Shown here: piece after piece, positions 17,149 to 25,678 of the stretch | How the letters are laid out: every line of letters starts with the position of its first letter | Position numbering within the stretch: the stretch's first letter is position 1 | Source: Schaalia sp. 19OD2882 | GTDB lineage: Bacteria; Actinomycetota; Actinomycetes; Actinomycetales; Actinomycetaceae | DNA length: 64,000 nucleotides | Reading direction: 5' to 3' | Assembly (NCBI RefSeq): GCF_018986735.1 | Contig: NZ_CP065521.1 | Location: 1,550,001 to 1,614,000, forward strand | Notes under the pieces: generated by a model | What the model was told of the DNA's origin: nothing | Databases searched by the model: none | The model's input: only the letters and a program-made list of their open reading frames with translations | Translations under genes and position numbers: made by a program

Positions 17149-17712
17149 ATGTCCCTGATCAACACGCAAATCAAGCCCTTCGCCACGACCGGCTACAAGA
17201 ACGGTGCCTTCGTCGACGTCTCCAGCGAGGACCTGGCCGGCACGTGGAACATCATCTTCTTCTACCCGGCGGACTTCACCTTCGTGTGCCCCACGGAGCT
17301 GGCTGACCTGCAGGACATCTACGGGGAACTGCGCCAGCTCGGCGTGGAGGTCTACTCGGTCTCGCGTGACTCGCACTTCGTGCACAAGGCATGGCACGAG
17401 ACCTCGCCGGAGGTCGGCACCATCGAGTATGCGATGCTCGGCGACGTCAACGGCGTCATCACCGAGAACTTCGACAACATGCGCCCCGAGTCGGGCCTGT
17501 CGGACCGCTCGACCTACCTGATCGACCCCGACGGGATCATCCAGTACCTCGAGACCACCCCCGAGGGCGTGGGTCGCAATGCCGCCGAGCTGCTCCGCAA
17601 GGTCAAGGCCGCCCAGTACGTGCGCAACCACCCGGGTGAGGTCTGCCCGGCCAAGTGGGAGGAAGGCGAGTCCACCCTGACCCCGTCCTTCGACCTGGTC
17701 GGCAAGATCTGA
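17149..17712 (+). CDS. ahpC: alkyl hydroperoxide reductase subunit C (2-Cys peroxiredoxin)
   Basis: A 187-residue typical 2-Cys peroxiredoxin that reduces H2O2, organic peroxides and peroxynitrite. The peroxidatic Cys47 is in FTFVCPTE, and the resolving Cys166 in GEVCPAKW. Length equals the E. coli AhpC class. The ATG has GAAAGGACC upstream. The flavoprotein partner AhpF is encoded next, about 100 bp downstream, across an inverted-repeat spacer. No OxyR gene is adjacent. Confidence 0.97.
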   Translation: MSLINTQIKPFATTGYKNGAFVDVSSEDLAGTWNIIFFYPADFTFVCPTELADLQDIYGELRQLGVEVYSVSRDSHFVHKAWHETSPEVGTIEYAMLGDVNGVITENFDNMRPESGLSDRSTYLIDPDGIIQYLETTPEGVGRNAAELLRKVKAAQYVRNHPGEVCPAKWEEGESTLTPSFDLVGKI

Positions 17713-17733
17713 CCTTTCCCAGTCCCCGTCATC

Positions 17734-17787
17734 GACGAGGGCGGGGCCGGTGCCCGCTGAACTCTGCGCGCCCGCTCCGCCCTCGTC
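17734..17787. repeat. inverted pair of the GACGAGGGCGG motif
   Basis: GACGAGGGCGG at 17734-17744 and its exact reverse complement at 17777-17787 face each other in the ahpC-ahpF spacer. They could form a hairpin with a 32-base loop that attenuates ahpF. At least seven further exact copies of the motif occur in the window. Confidence 0.6.
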
Positions 17788-17815
17788 CCCCATTTCCCCG
17801 AACCTGGAGGCACCT

Positions 17816-19396
17816 GTGCTCGACACCCAAGCGAAGGCCCAACTCACCCAGTACCTCGACCTTGTCACCCATCCCATCGAGTTGGCGGCCTGTCTGGGCC
17901 AGGACCAGACTTCGATGCGCATGCGCGAACTGCTCACTGAAATCGCGGGCCTGTCCCCCAAGGTCACTTTCCTCGAAGAGCCTCACGCACGCACCCCCTC
18001 CTTCGCGGTGCGCCGGGCGGGCACGGAGGTGCAGGTGCGTTTCGCCGGGGTTCCCATGGGCCACGAATTCGCCTCGCTGGTGCTCGCCCTGGTGCAGGTC
18101 GGCGGGCACCCGCCGCGCCTGGAGGCCGACGTGCTGGACGCGATCCGGGCCCTGCCGGGCGGCGACTTCACCACGTACATGTCGCTGACCTGCCAGAACT
18201 GCCCGACGGTCGTTCAGGCGTTGAACACGATGAGCATCGTCAACCCCGCGATCCGTCACACTGCTGTCGAGGGCGGCGCCTTCAAGGACGAGGTCGACTC
18301 CCTGGGCATCGCCGCCGTGCCCACCGTGTACAAGGACGGGGAGGTTTTCGGCCAGGGGCGCATGGACATCGAGGAGATCATCGCCAAGCTCGACCAGGGT
18401 GCCACCGAGCGGATTGCACAGACCTTGGACGCCAAGGAGCCCTTCGACGTGCTGGTGGTGGGCGGCGGACCTGCGGGCGCCACGGCGGCGATCTACTCGG
18501 CCCGCAAGGCGCTGCGCACGGGAGTCGTGGCGGAGCGTTTCGGCGGCCAGGTGCTGGACACCATGACCATCGAGAACTTCATCTCCGTCCCGCACACCGA
18601 AGGACCCCGGCTGGGAGCCGCCTTGGAGCAGCATGTGCGCACCCTGCCGGTGGACGTGACCACGGGGGTGCGCGCCTCGGCCCTTCGAGTGCCCACCGAG
18701 GCCGGCGCTCTGGTCGAGGTCGACGTCGAGGGCGGCGGCACGCTGCGTTCCCGCGCGGTGGTGCTGGCCACCGGCGCCCGCTACCGGATGATGGGCGTGC
18801 CCGGTGAGGAGGAGTACCGCAACAAGGGTGTCACCTTCTGCCCGCACTGCGACGGCCCCCTGTTCGCCGGCAAACGTGTGGCTGTCATCGGCGGAGGCAA
18901 CTCGGGTGTCGAGGCCGCGATCGACTTGGCCGGGGTGTGCGAGCACGTGACCTTGGTGGAGTTCCTGGACGAGTTGCGCGCCGACACGGTTCTGGTCCGG
19001 GTGATGCGCGCCCTGCCCAATGTCGAGGTGTTGACCGGCACTGCCGTCCAGGAGGTCCTCGGCGACGGGTCGCGTGTGAGCGGAGTGTCGGTCCAGGAAC
19101 GGGCCACCGGTCAGACGCGCCGGATCGATGTGGCAGGGATGTTCGTGCAGATTGGCCTGGTGCCGGCCACGGAGTGGCTGGAGGATGCCGTGGAGCGCAC
19201 GCCTTCGGGTGAGATCGTCGTCGACTCCCATGGTGCCACGTCTGCGCCGGGCGTGTTTGCGGCCGGGGATTGCACGACGGCCCCTTACAAGCAGATTGTC
19301 ATTGCTCTGGGCTCGGGGGCCACTGCGGCCCTGGGCGCCTTCGACCACCTGATCCGCACGGGTTCGGGCGCTGGAGAGACGGCCGAGAGGGCCTGA
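17816..19396 (+). CDS. ahpF: alkyl hydroperoxide reductase subunit F (flavoprotein)
   Basis: A 526-residue NAD(P)H:peroxiredoxin reductase that regenerates AhpC. The N-terminal double-thioredoxin domain carries the CQNCP disulfide (Cys126/Cys129). The thioredoxin-reductase-like part has VVGGGPAGATAA for FAD, the redox pair CPHC (Cys342/Cys345), VIGGGNSGVEAA for NAD(P)H and a C-terminal VFAAGDCTT. The GTG at 17816 has CTGGAGGCACCT upstream. Full length, no damage. Confidence 0.95.
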   Translation: MLDTQAKAQLTQYLDLVTHPIELAACLGQDQTSMRMRELLTEIAGLSPKVTFLEEPHARTPSFAVRRAGTEVQVRFAGVPMGHEFASLVLALVQVGGHPPRLEADVLDAIRALPGGDFTTYMSLTCQNCPTVVQALNTMSIVNPAIRHTAVEGGAFKDEVDSLGIAAVPTVYKDGEVFGQGRMDIEEIIAKLDQGATERIAQTLDAKEPFDVLVVGGGPAGATAAIYSARKALRTGVVAERFGGQVLDTMTIENFISVPHTEGPRLGAALEQHVRTLPVDVTTGVRASALRVPTEAGALVEVDVEGGGTLRSRAVVLATGARYRMMGVPGEEEYRNKGVTFCPHCDGPLFAGKRVAVIGGGNSGVEAAIDLAGVCEHVTLVEFLDELRADTVLVRVMRALPNVEVLTGTAVQEVLGDGSRVSGVSVQERATGQTRRIDVAGMFVQIGLVPATEWLEDAVERTPSGEIVVDSHGATSAPGVFAAGDCTTAPYKQIVIALGSGATAALGAFDHLIRTGSGAGETAERA

Positions 19397-19407
19397 CGAC
19401 GAGGACG

Positions 19408-19448
19408 GACGGGCGGCAGCACTGGTGGGACCAGTGCTGCCGCCCGTC
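19408..19448 (+). terminator. terminator behind ahpF
   Basis: A perfect 19-bp stem (GACGGGCGGCAGCACTGGT, 3-base loop, complement), among the strongest hairpins in the window. Confidence 0.9.
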
Positions 19449-19796
19449 GGCATTTGCGTGTGCATCACCATGAGTTGCTCCCAGGGAAGACAAGTGTGGC
19501 AGCCCGGTCCGACGATTCCAGATCCCAACTGCTTACCGACCTGCTCTCTGCGGCACCTCGACTTCTGCGCAAGCGAGGAAGTGGGATTCACTTCTGAAGA
19601 TGTCGAGAAATCGTGCGCGTATTCCTTGAAGAGGCGTCACTGAACACATTTCTCGGCCCCTCAAGCAATCTCGACCACTGCGGCACCATGTCGGTCTGGG
19701 TCTAACATGGCCGAGAACTCAAGGATCGGAACTCGTTCCACGAGCTGACCCGACCCGCGGGTACGTCCCCCCCCCATCGACCAGTACAGGATAACC
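19449..19796. other. intergenic region with a poly-C tract
   Basis: About 350 bp without a gene, AT-richer than its surroundings. A run of nine C at 19767-19775 lies 21 bp before the next ATG, between a possible TAACAT -10 near 19701 and the coding sequence. Slippage of the tract could alter expression. Confidence 0.45.
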
Positions 19797-20693
19797 ATGA
19801 GTGTGTCACCCGAAGGCGGATCCCCCCTTCCCGAAAGCAGCGCCCCAATGCCTCAGCCCCAGGTCCCGACACCCCCGAAGCCAGCAAAGAACCCGATCGG
19901 ACTGGTGGCTCTGGTCGTTGCCGTGCTGGGCGCCATTCTGGCTTGCGTCCCCGGATTCATGATCATCGGTTGGATTCTGCTGCCCATCGCATTCATTCTC
20001 GGAATCGTCGGATGCTTCCAAAAGGGAAAGGCAGTCGGTCAGGCGATTGCTGCGATCATTGTTTCGATCGTCGGCACGATCATTGGAGTTGTCGCCTTCT
20101 TCGCTGTCATCGGTGCCGCACTGGGGCAGGTCGGACACACTGAGGTGACCCGGAGCTCTCCGGTCACGAGCAGCCAGGAGGCTTCCTCCGGGCAATCGTC
20201 CAAGGATGCACCGTCGGGAGGAGAGACAGCTGAAACAGAGGATGCGGCCGGCAAGGCAGGGACCTCTCGCGAGAATCCCCTGCCCATCGGCTCCGTCCTG
20301 GAGACGAAGGACTGGAAGCTGTCCGTGAACTCCGTGAACCTCAATGCCAATGAGATGGTCGCCCAAGGGAACGAGTTCAACAGCGAACCGGCCGCCGGCA
20401 AGACATATGTTGTCGTCAATCTGACTCTCACCTACATTGGCAACGACCCGCAGGGTTCGACGCCGCTTTTCCTGGTGAACTACGTCTCACAGGATGGGAA
20501 GAGCTACCTCATGGGACACACCGAAGGGCCCGCCATTCCTCCGGAGCCTTTCGACCAGTTGAGCGCTCTTTTCAATGGGGCGTCATCCACCGGCAATCTC
20601 GTCCTGGAGGTCCCGGCAGAGGGCGTTGAAAATGGCGTGCTCGCTGTTCAGCCCGACCTTGTCTCCGACAAGACTTTCATCTCCGTGAAGTGA
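19797..20693 (+). CDS. DUF4190/DUF4352-like membrane-anchored protein
   Basis: A 298-residue protein. A short Pro-rich N-terminus precedes two hydrophobic segments (about 35-75 and 80-112, with GAILACVPGFMIIGWILLP and IIVSIVGTIIGVVAFF), the arrangement of DUF4190. A Ser/Glu-rich linker leads to an extracellular beta-sandwich (SVLETKDWKLSVNSV, GKTYVVVNLTLTYIGND, GNLVLEVP) typical of DUF4352/telokin-like domains, which are common on Gram-positive surfaces. The ATG follows AGGATAACC. A binding role outside the membrane is likely but the ligand is unknown. Confidence 0.75.
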   Translation: MSVSPEGGSPLPESSAPMPQPQVPTPPKPAKNPIGLVALVVAVLGAILACVPGFMIIGWILLPIAFILGIVGCFQKGKAVGQAIAAIIVSIVGTIIGVVAFFAVIGAALGQVGHTEVTRSSPVTSSQEASSGQSSKDAPSGGETAETEDAAGKAGTSRENPLPIGSVLETKDWKLSVNSVNLNANEMVAQGNEFNSEPAAGKTYVVVNLTLTYIGNDPQGSTPLFLVNYVSQDGKSYLMGHTEGPAIPPEPFDQLSALFNGASSTGNLVLEVPAEGVENGVLAVQPDLVSDKTFISVK

Positions 20694-20848
20694 TCCTGGC
20701 AACCTTCCTGAAGGTACGGTGGCAGCCCCACTGAGCACCGGCCCGTTTTCATCGTCCCCGACGGTCAGTCGCGCCTTTTTCCCGTGTGAGCGTTGAGGGT
20801 TGCGGTTTCGAAGGCGGTGGGCGCCCACCGCACGGCTTCACCATTCCT
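20694..20848. other. short intergenic region
   Basis: About 155 bp of spacer between the stop codon and the convergent terminator. No gene seen. Confidence 0.4.
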
Positions 20849-20885
20849 GCGGGGGCGGAACCGGTTGATCCGGTTCCGCCCCCGC
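20849..20885. terminator. bidirectional terminator between convergent genes
   Basis: A perfect 16-bp stem (GCGGGGGCGGAACCGG, loop TTGAT, complement) located between the DUF4190-like gene and the small membrane protein gene that converge on it. Confidence 0.85.
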
Positions 20886-20930
20886 TTAGGTCTGTTCCAA
20901 CACGTTCTCCTGCGCCATGGATCGCGACGG

Positions 20931-21161
20931 TCAGTTGCCGCCCATCTTCAGCCAGGCGATCACCAGCGAGATGAGGAACACGACGAAAACGGCTCCGGCG
21001 CCTCCGAAGATGAACCACTGGGGTGGGCCTTCGCGCCACCCCCAGGCGCCGCCAACGGCGAAGCTGATGCCGTAGAGGAAGCCGAGCACACCGACCACCC
21101 ACGTGAGGGGGTGTCCGGTCCACGTGCTCATGAACTGGGAGAAGAATGACGGGTCGGACAT
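20931..21161 (-). CDS. small two-pass membrane protein
   Basis: A 76-residue protein with two hydrophobic segments (LTWVVGVLGFLYGISFAVGG and FIFGGAGAVFVVFLISLVIAW) joined by a WGWREGPPQWF loop. ATG at 21161 with GGAGGTCCC upstream. No family is recognised. It lies alone beside a decayed region. Confidence 0.65.
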   Translation of the reverse strand: MSDPSFFSQFMSTWTGHPLTWVVGVLGFLYGISFAVGGAWGWREGPPQWFIFGGAGAVFVVFLISLVIAWLKMGGN

Positions 21162-21275
21162 GCGTGGGACCTCCGTGTCTGGTCACTGGGGATGTCACTG
21201 TCGCCACACATTTTTCAGGATCCATTGGGCAGGCGTGGCGCATTCGCGCTGAACGGCCCCATTTCGTGACTTCTG

Positions 21276-21659
21276 TCAGACGCGATCGCCCCTGCCGTGA
21301 CAATTGACATGCACACGTCGGTCGGTGGCCCATTCCGAAGTGTCCGAGGTCTGGGCGGGCCCCACGCGACGGATGTTGAACATGGGGCCGGTTGCCAGGT
21401 TGTGCGCGCCCAGGGCCGCAGTGGCCGCAGGCACGCCCTCGTGGCTACCGTGCAGGGTCGCGATCAGGACCTCGCGCTTCGGAAGGCGCTCACGTGTCAG
21501 GGTTGGGCCGGGGGTGAAAGTCTCGGGCGCGCTCATCCAGACCTCGACGTCGGCGTCCGCTTCTCGACGGTCGGGGTCATGGAAAGCTGCTCCGGTGATG
21601 GCGCCCGACAGGCGTGTCCGGTCGATGTCGCACTGGGCCGACTTCTTGGAGCACCGCAC
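21276..21659 (-). pseudogene. remnant of a MerR/AraC-type regulator effector-binding (GyrI-like) domain
   Basis: The frame contains the second half of a GyrI-like ligand-binding fold: TGAAFHDPDRREADADVEVW, RLPKREVLIATLHGSHEGVPAATAALG, and TGPMFNIRRVGPAQTSDTSEWATDRRVHV, which match the usual order in MerR-family activators. The DNA-binding half and the first half of the domain are absent upstream, where only low-similarity sequence remains. I read it as a truncated, probably dead regulator gene. A standalone effector-binding protein is a less likely alternative because the fold is incomplete. Confidence 0.5.
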
Positions 21660-21695
21660 CCAAACCAGCCCACACGGGGGCAGCCGATACCGTTC

Positions 21696-21759
21696 CTACC
21701 GATGTTGCTGCTCTCCTACCGAGGTCGCAACGTCGGTAGCAAGGTCACAGGGTCGGTAG
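21696..21759. repeat. symmetric array of four CTACCGA heptamers
   Basis: CTACCGA at 21696-21702 and 21716-21722, then its reverse complement TCGGTAG at 21733-21739 and 21753-21759. Each pair has a 20-bp period and the whole array is mirror-symmetric about 21727/21728. This resembles a multi-site operator or a recombinase/replication protein binding site. Confidence 0.65.
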
Positions 21760-22213
21760 CAGCACGCTGCCGGCATTTCGCACCCGGCCCGGATGTCCCC
21801 ACCAACCACGACGCGCCCAACGCGACAAATTCTTCTGCGATCGAAGGACAGTGTGTGTTGTTCGAGGCGCTGTGATTGGTGCCGATCCCAAGTGTGGGTA
21901 CGTGGTGTGGTGGGACTCGTTCCAGGCGATGGCTCATGCCCGGTGTTGGATGAGGGAAACGTGTTGGCCGCTGTGGGCTCGCGGATGGGCGGCGTCAATG
22001 TCGACATCCGTGGATACGGTCTTGCCGCAGCAGGTCATCACGCGGGTAGCGATGGGACGCTTCGGAGCGCTCATCCCTCCGCAGGGGAAGCAGCCACCCC
22101 TCAACCCCACGCTTGCCGCACCACGACACCGAAACACTGCCACCTGAACGACACATTCCGACATTCGCCCTGGTCTCTTCGAACCGCGCGCATCAAAGCG
22201 TTCGCACAACAAG
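21760..22213. other. decayed intergenic region upstream of the tRNA terminator
   Basis: About 450 bp with several short overlapping frames on both strands but no recognisable protein. A minus-strand stretch ending in SLIQHRA is open but without a family. Together with the regulator remnant this looks like an old deletion or integration scar next to a tRNA gene. Confidence 0.35.
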
Positions 22214-22240
22214 AACCCCGGGCCGTCCGGCCCGGGGGTT
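22214..22240 (-). terminator. terminator behind tRNA-Ala
   Basis: AACCCCGGGCC, a 4-base loop and GGCCCGGGGGTT form a stem with one extra G; on the minus strand it is followed by CTTGTTG. Confidence 0.8.
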
Positions 22241-22247
22241 CATTCCG

Positions 22248-22320
22248 TGGAGCTAAGGGGATTCGAACCCCTGACCTCTTCCATGCCATGGAAGCGCGCT
22301 ACCAACTGCGCCATAGCCCC
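22248..22320 (-). tRNA. tRNA-Ala(GGC)
   Basis: A 73-nt cloverleaf: acceptor GGGGCTA/TAGCTCC, D arm GCGC-AGTTGGTA-GCGC, anticodon stem CTTCC/GGAAG with loop ATGGCAT (anticodon GGC), T arm AGGGG-TTCGAAT-CCCCT, discriminator A. No CCA is encoded. Confidence 0.95.
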
Positions 22321-22414
22321 GAAGGCGTGTCCCCGCCGTCCTCTCGGCCGCGGCGACTCCACAAGGATAGCCGCACTTGGCGGCCCTGGACAAATCGAGG
22401 CGGTGTGCGCCCCC

Positions 22415-23143
22415 TCACCCGCCCAGGACGTCCTCGCGCGCACCGATGTTGTGGGCCGCCAAACGCCACGCTGCCTCGCCGGTCGCACCGGATCCGCCGC
22501 CGCCGGCCAGGACCACCTCACTCCAGTGGCAGTTGTCCAGGCCGCGCAGTCCGTCAAAGTGAGTGGGCCTCAGCCCCAGCAGAGTCACCACGCACCGGGC
22601 GATCGCCGCCCCATGGGAGACCACCACCAGGGTCGACCCGTCCCGCATCCGCGCCGCATACTCGCACGCAGCCGCCGCCATCCGCGCCCCGACCTCGTCG
22701 GAAGACTCGATGCCACCGGCCTCGCACTCCCCCGTCGCCCGCCACTGGGCAACCACCTGCGGGAAGGCGGCCTCGGCCTCGTCCATGGTGCGCCCCTCAA
22801 GAACCCCGTAGCAGCGCTCGCGCAGACGCTCGTCCACCGCCGGGCCATCGCCCACCAGCACGCCACGCGCAGCGAACTCCGAAGCGATGATCCGCCCCGT
22901 CTCCAGGGCGCGCGACAATGGCGAACACACCACGGCCACCTCCGGCGAGGCGGCCCGCAGGACATTCACACCCACTTGCTCCCCTTCCGAGGAGAAGCGT
23001 GAGGCGATCACAGGCGCCGCATGACGCGCCTGTTCGACGCCGCGCGCATTCAACGGGATGTCGGTGGCCCCCTGGAAACGACGTTCGACATTGTGGTCGG
23101 TCTGCCCGTGGCGCACCAGGACGATGCGGGAGGCCCCGTTCAT
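22415..23143 (-). CDS. gpgP: histidine phosphatase family protein (GpgP-like)
   Basis: A 242-residue phosphoglycerate-mutase-like phosphatase. The catalytic motif is LVRHGQTDHN with the phosphorylated His, then CSPLSRALETG, the acidic ERCYGVLEGRT, and VVSHGAAIAR with the second His. In mycobacteria the gene at this position (Rv2419c, after rsfS and nadD) dephosphorylates glucosyl-3-phosphoglycerate; the same context supports that reading but does not prove it. Its ATG overlaps the rsfS stop by 4 bp, so it is coupled to rsfS. Confidence 0.8.
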   Translation of the reverse strand: MNGASRIVLVRHGQTDHNVERRFQGATDIPLNARGVEQARHAAPVIASRFSSEGEQVGVNVLRAASPEVAVVCSPLSRALETGRIIASEFAARGVLVGDGPAVDERLRERCYGVLEGRTMDEAEAAFPQVVAQWRATGECEAGGIESSDEVGARMAAAACEYAARMRDGSTLVVVSHGAAIARCVVTLLGLRPTHFDGLRGLDNCHWSEVVLAGGGGSGATGEAAWRLAAHNIGAREDVLGG

Positions 23144-23538
23144 GCGCCCGCCCCCAGCAAAGCCTCGCGTCCGCGCGACGGCAGTGCCAGCGGCGTCACC
23201 GGACAGTCACCCCACAGGCTCTCCAGACGGTAGTGGTCCCTGTCCTCGTCCAGCAGGATGTGCACCACCAAATCCTGGTAGTCCAACAGGATCCACCGGG
23301 CCTCCGTACGCCCCTCGATGCGCGCCGGACGCATGTGCCGCTCGGCAGCCACCATGTCCATGATCTCCTCCGCGATGGCCCGCACCTGCCGCGTGTTCGA
23401 CGCCGAGACCACCACGAAAGCCTCCGCCAGCGCCAGGCGCTCCGACACGTCCACCAGGACAGGGTCGGTGGCCAGCTTGTCGTCCGCGGCGCGCGCCACC
23501 AGGCGGGCAAGGTCCAGGGTCTGCTCGGTGCAGGGCAT
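23140..23538 (-). CDS. rsfS: ribosomal silencing factor RsfS
   Basis: A 132-residue RsfS/Iojap protein that binds L14 on the 50S subunit and blocks subunit joining in starvation. Core motifs: VLVDVSERLALAEAFVVVSASNTRQVRAI, RIEGRTEARWILLDYQDLVVHIL, and YRLESLWGD. ATG at 23538 has GGAG upstream. It sits between nadD and the phosphatase gene as in mycobacteria and overlaps the phosphatase start. Confidence 0.95.
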   Translation of the reverse strand: MPCTEQTLDLARLVARAADDKLATDPVLVDVSERLALAEAFVVVSASNTRQVRAIAEEIMDMVAAERHMRPARIEGRTEARWILLDYQDLVVHILLDEDRDHYRLESLWGDCPVTPLALPSRGREALLGAGA

Positions 23539-23560
23539 GTCACTCCAGGGGTCGGGGGCC

Positions 23561-24175
23561 TCAGTGTCCACGGGCAGAGTACAACCCGTGCTTCGCGATG
23601 TACTGGACGACACCGTCAGGCACCAGGTACCACACGGGATTGCCCTTGCGCACCCGGTCACGGCAGTCGCTGGAACTGATCGCCATGGCCGGCACCTCCA
23701 TCAGGGACACCGACTGGCGGGGCAGCCCCCTTGCGTCCAGTGTGTGCCCGGGGCGAGTCACCCCGATGAAGTGCGCCTGCTCGAAAAGCCTGTCGGAGTC
23801 CTTCCACTGGACGATCTGTGCCAACGCGTCCGCTCCGGTGATGAAGTAGAAGTCGGCGTCCGGGTACAGTTCACGCAGGTCCGACAGGGTGTCGATCGTG
23901 TAGGTGGTCCCGCCCCTGTCGATGTCCACTCGTGAGACCGTGAAGCGGGGGTTCGAGGCCGTCGCCACGACCGTCATCAGGTAACGGTGCTCCGGCGGGG
24001 TGACCTCCCGACCCACCTTGAATGGTTGCGCGGCGGTGGGCACGAAGACGACCTCGTCCAAGTGGAAGACGTCCATGACCTCCGAGGCGGCCACGAGGTG
24101 CCCGTGGTGGATCGGGTCGAAGGTGCCGCCCATGATGCCGATGGAGCGACGCGGCTTTCGCGACGCGGGGCGCAT
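23561..24175 (-). CDS. nadD: nicotinate-nucleotide adenylyltransferase
   Basis: About 204 residues. Makes nicotinic acid adenine dinucleotide from ATP and nicotinate mononucleotide in NAD synthesis. The nucleotidyltransferase signature [15 protein letters not shown] is near the N-terminus, FITGADAL in the middle and [13 protein letters not shown] (the ISST-like motif) near the end. The ATG at 24175 ([17 protein letters not shown]) is chosen; the frame stays open for a Pro/Ala-rich stretch upstream, and the ribosome site is weak, so the start is uncertain. Part of the obgE-proB-proA-nadD-rsfS order. Confidence 0.92.
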   Translation of the reverse strand: MRPASRKPRRSIGIMGGTFDPIHHGHLVAASEVMDVFHLDEVVFVPTAAQPFKVGREVTPPEHRYLMTVVATASNPRFTVSRVDIDRGGTTYTIDTLSDLRELYPDADFYFITGADALAQIVQWKDSDRLFEQAHFIGVTRPGHTLDARGLPRQSVSLMEVPAMAISSSDCRDRVRKGNPVWYLVPDGVVQYIAKHGLYSARGH

Positions 24176-24315
24176 GGACGAGGACGGACGCGGGCGGGCG
24201 CTGTCTCCCAACGCCGCAGCGCCCTCGCCGGGCGTCGCGGTGGGCCCAACCGGCGCGGGAGCCGGATCGGAGGGGTCAGCGATCGGCGCATTCGCGTCGA
24301 CGGTGTCGTTGGCGT

Positions 24316-25599
24316 TCAGGGTCGGACCGTCCCTTCGCCCTCGATGATCCACGTACTGGTGGTCAACTCCTCCAACCCCATGGGGCCGCGCGCATGCAGC
24401 TTCTGGGTGGAGATGCCGATCTCCGCCCCCAGGCCCACCTGGCCGCCATCCATAAAACGGGTCGAGGCGTTGATGGCGATGGCCGCCGAATCCAACTCCG
24501 TGCGGAATCGGTTGGCAGAGGCGATCGACCGTGTGCAGATCGCCTCCGTGTGGCCGGAGGACCAGGTGCGGATGTGGTCGATGGCCTGGTCGATGTCGTC
24601 GACGACGCGCACCGCCAGGTCCATGTCCAGGTATTCGGTGGCCCAGTCGTCCTCGGTGGCCTCCACCAGCAGGTCCTGGTCGATGGTGGCGTCCGCGCGC
24701 GCGATCTGAAGCGTCCGGGGGCACCCGTGGATGCGCACACCCGCCGTGGTCAGGCGCGTGAGCGCCCTGGGTAGGAAGGAATCGGCCTCGTCGGCGTGGA
24801 CCAGCAGGGTCTCGGCCGCGTTGCACACGCCGATGCGCTGAGTCTTGGCGTTCATGATGATGTTCTCCGCCGCCCCCAGGTCCGCGCCGGAGTCCACGTA
24901 CACGTGGCAGTTGCCTGTGCCGGTCTCGATGACGGGCACCTTCGAATTCTCGACGACGGCGTTGATCAGGCCCGCCCCGCCGCGGGGGATCAGCACGTCA
25001 ATGGCGCCGCGTGCGCGCATCATGGCGTTGGCGCCGGCCCGTCCCCACGGGTCCACGGTGGCGACGAGGGCGGGGGGCAGGCCCACGCCGGTCAGCGCGT
25101 CGCGCATGACGCGGATGATCGCCTCGTTGGACTTCTTTGCGGCGCTGCCTCCGCGAAGGATGACGGCGTTGCCGGATTTGAGGGCGAGGGCGGCGGCGTC
25201 GATGGTGACATTGGGTCGCGCCTCGTAGATCATGCCGACCACGCCCATGGGCACCGCCACCTGGGTGACGCGCAAGCCGATCTCCGTGTTCGAGCCGCGC
25301 AGGACTCGCCCCACCGGGTCCGGCAGCGCGGCGACCTCGCGCACGGCGGAGGCGATGGAATGCAGGCGGGCCTCGTCCAGAGCCAGGCGGTCCAGCAGGC
25401 CCTCGCTCATGCCGGACTTGCGGCCCCGCTGCAAATCCTGGGCATTGGCGGCCAGGATCTCCTCCTCGCGCTCGGCAACCGCCCGGGCGATGGCCTCCAA
25501 CGCCTGGTTCTTCACTGTCGTCGAGGCCGCGGCGAGGACGCGTGCCGCCGCACGCGAGTCGGCAGTCAGGGTGGAGATGTCAACGATCTCTTCAGACAT
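24316..25599 (-). CDS. proA: gamma-glutamyl phosphate reductase
   Basis: A 427-residue NADPH-dependent reductase of proline synthesis, converting gamma-glutamyl phosphate to glutamate semialdehyde. [30 protein letters not shown], the catalytic Cys in [13 protein letters not shown], and [21 protein letters not shown] at the end are all present. The ATG at 25599 is preferred; a second in-frame ATG six codons upstream is possible. It follows proB by about 80 bp in the same direction. Confidence 0.96.
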   Translation of the reverse strand: MSEEIVDISTLTADSRAAARVLAAASTTVKNQALEAIARAVAEREEEILAANAQDLQRGRKSGMSEGLLDRLALDEARLHSIASAVREVAALPDPVGRVLRGSNTEIGLRVTQVAVPMGVVGMIYEARPNVTIDAAALALKSGNAVILRGGSAAKKSNEAIIRVMRDALTGVGLPPALVATVDPWGRAGANAMMRARGAIDVLIPRGGAGLINAVVENSKVPVIETGTGNCHVYVDSGADLGAAENIIMNAKTQRIGVCNAAETLLVHADEADSFLPRALTRLTTAGVRIHGCPRTLQIARADATIDQDLLVEATEDDWATEYLDMDLAVRVVDDIDQAIDHIRTWSSGHTEAICTRSIASANRFRTELDSAAIAINASTRFMDGGQVGLGAEIGISTQKLHARGPMGLEELTTSTWIIEGEGTVRP

Positions 25600-25678
25600 G
25601 GGACCATGTTCCCACACCTGTCGGTTGCACGGTCAGGCGGGGCGCCCCGTGGGACTGCGCACGGCCCGGGCCCCGCCC

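Noticed and set aside
17734..17787. The ahpC-ahpF spacer hairpin as a riboswitch.
   Set aside because: Only a simple inverted repeat is visible, with no conserved ligand-binding core; the repeat motif recurs elsewhere.
21163..21180. A GGGAC-N4-GTGTC sequence just upstream of the small membrane protein gene, similar to the DosR-like boxes.
   Set aside because: It overlaps the GGAGGTCCC ribosome-binding site of that gene and has a mismatch in the second half, so the resemblance is explained by the ribosome site.
21851..22212. Overlapping short frames on both strands in the decayed region, one with several Cys and His residues.
   Set aside because: No recognisable zinc-finger or HNH spacing, and no ribosome site; treated as noncoding remnant.
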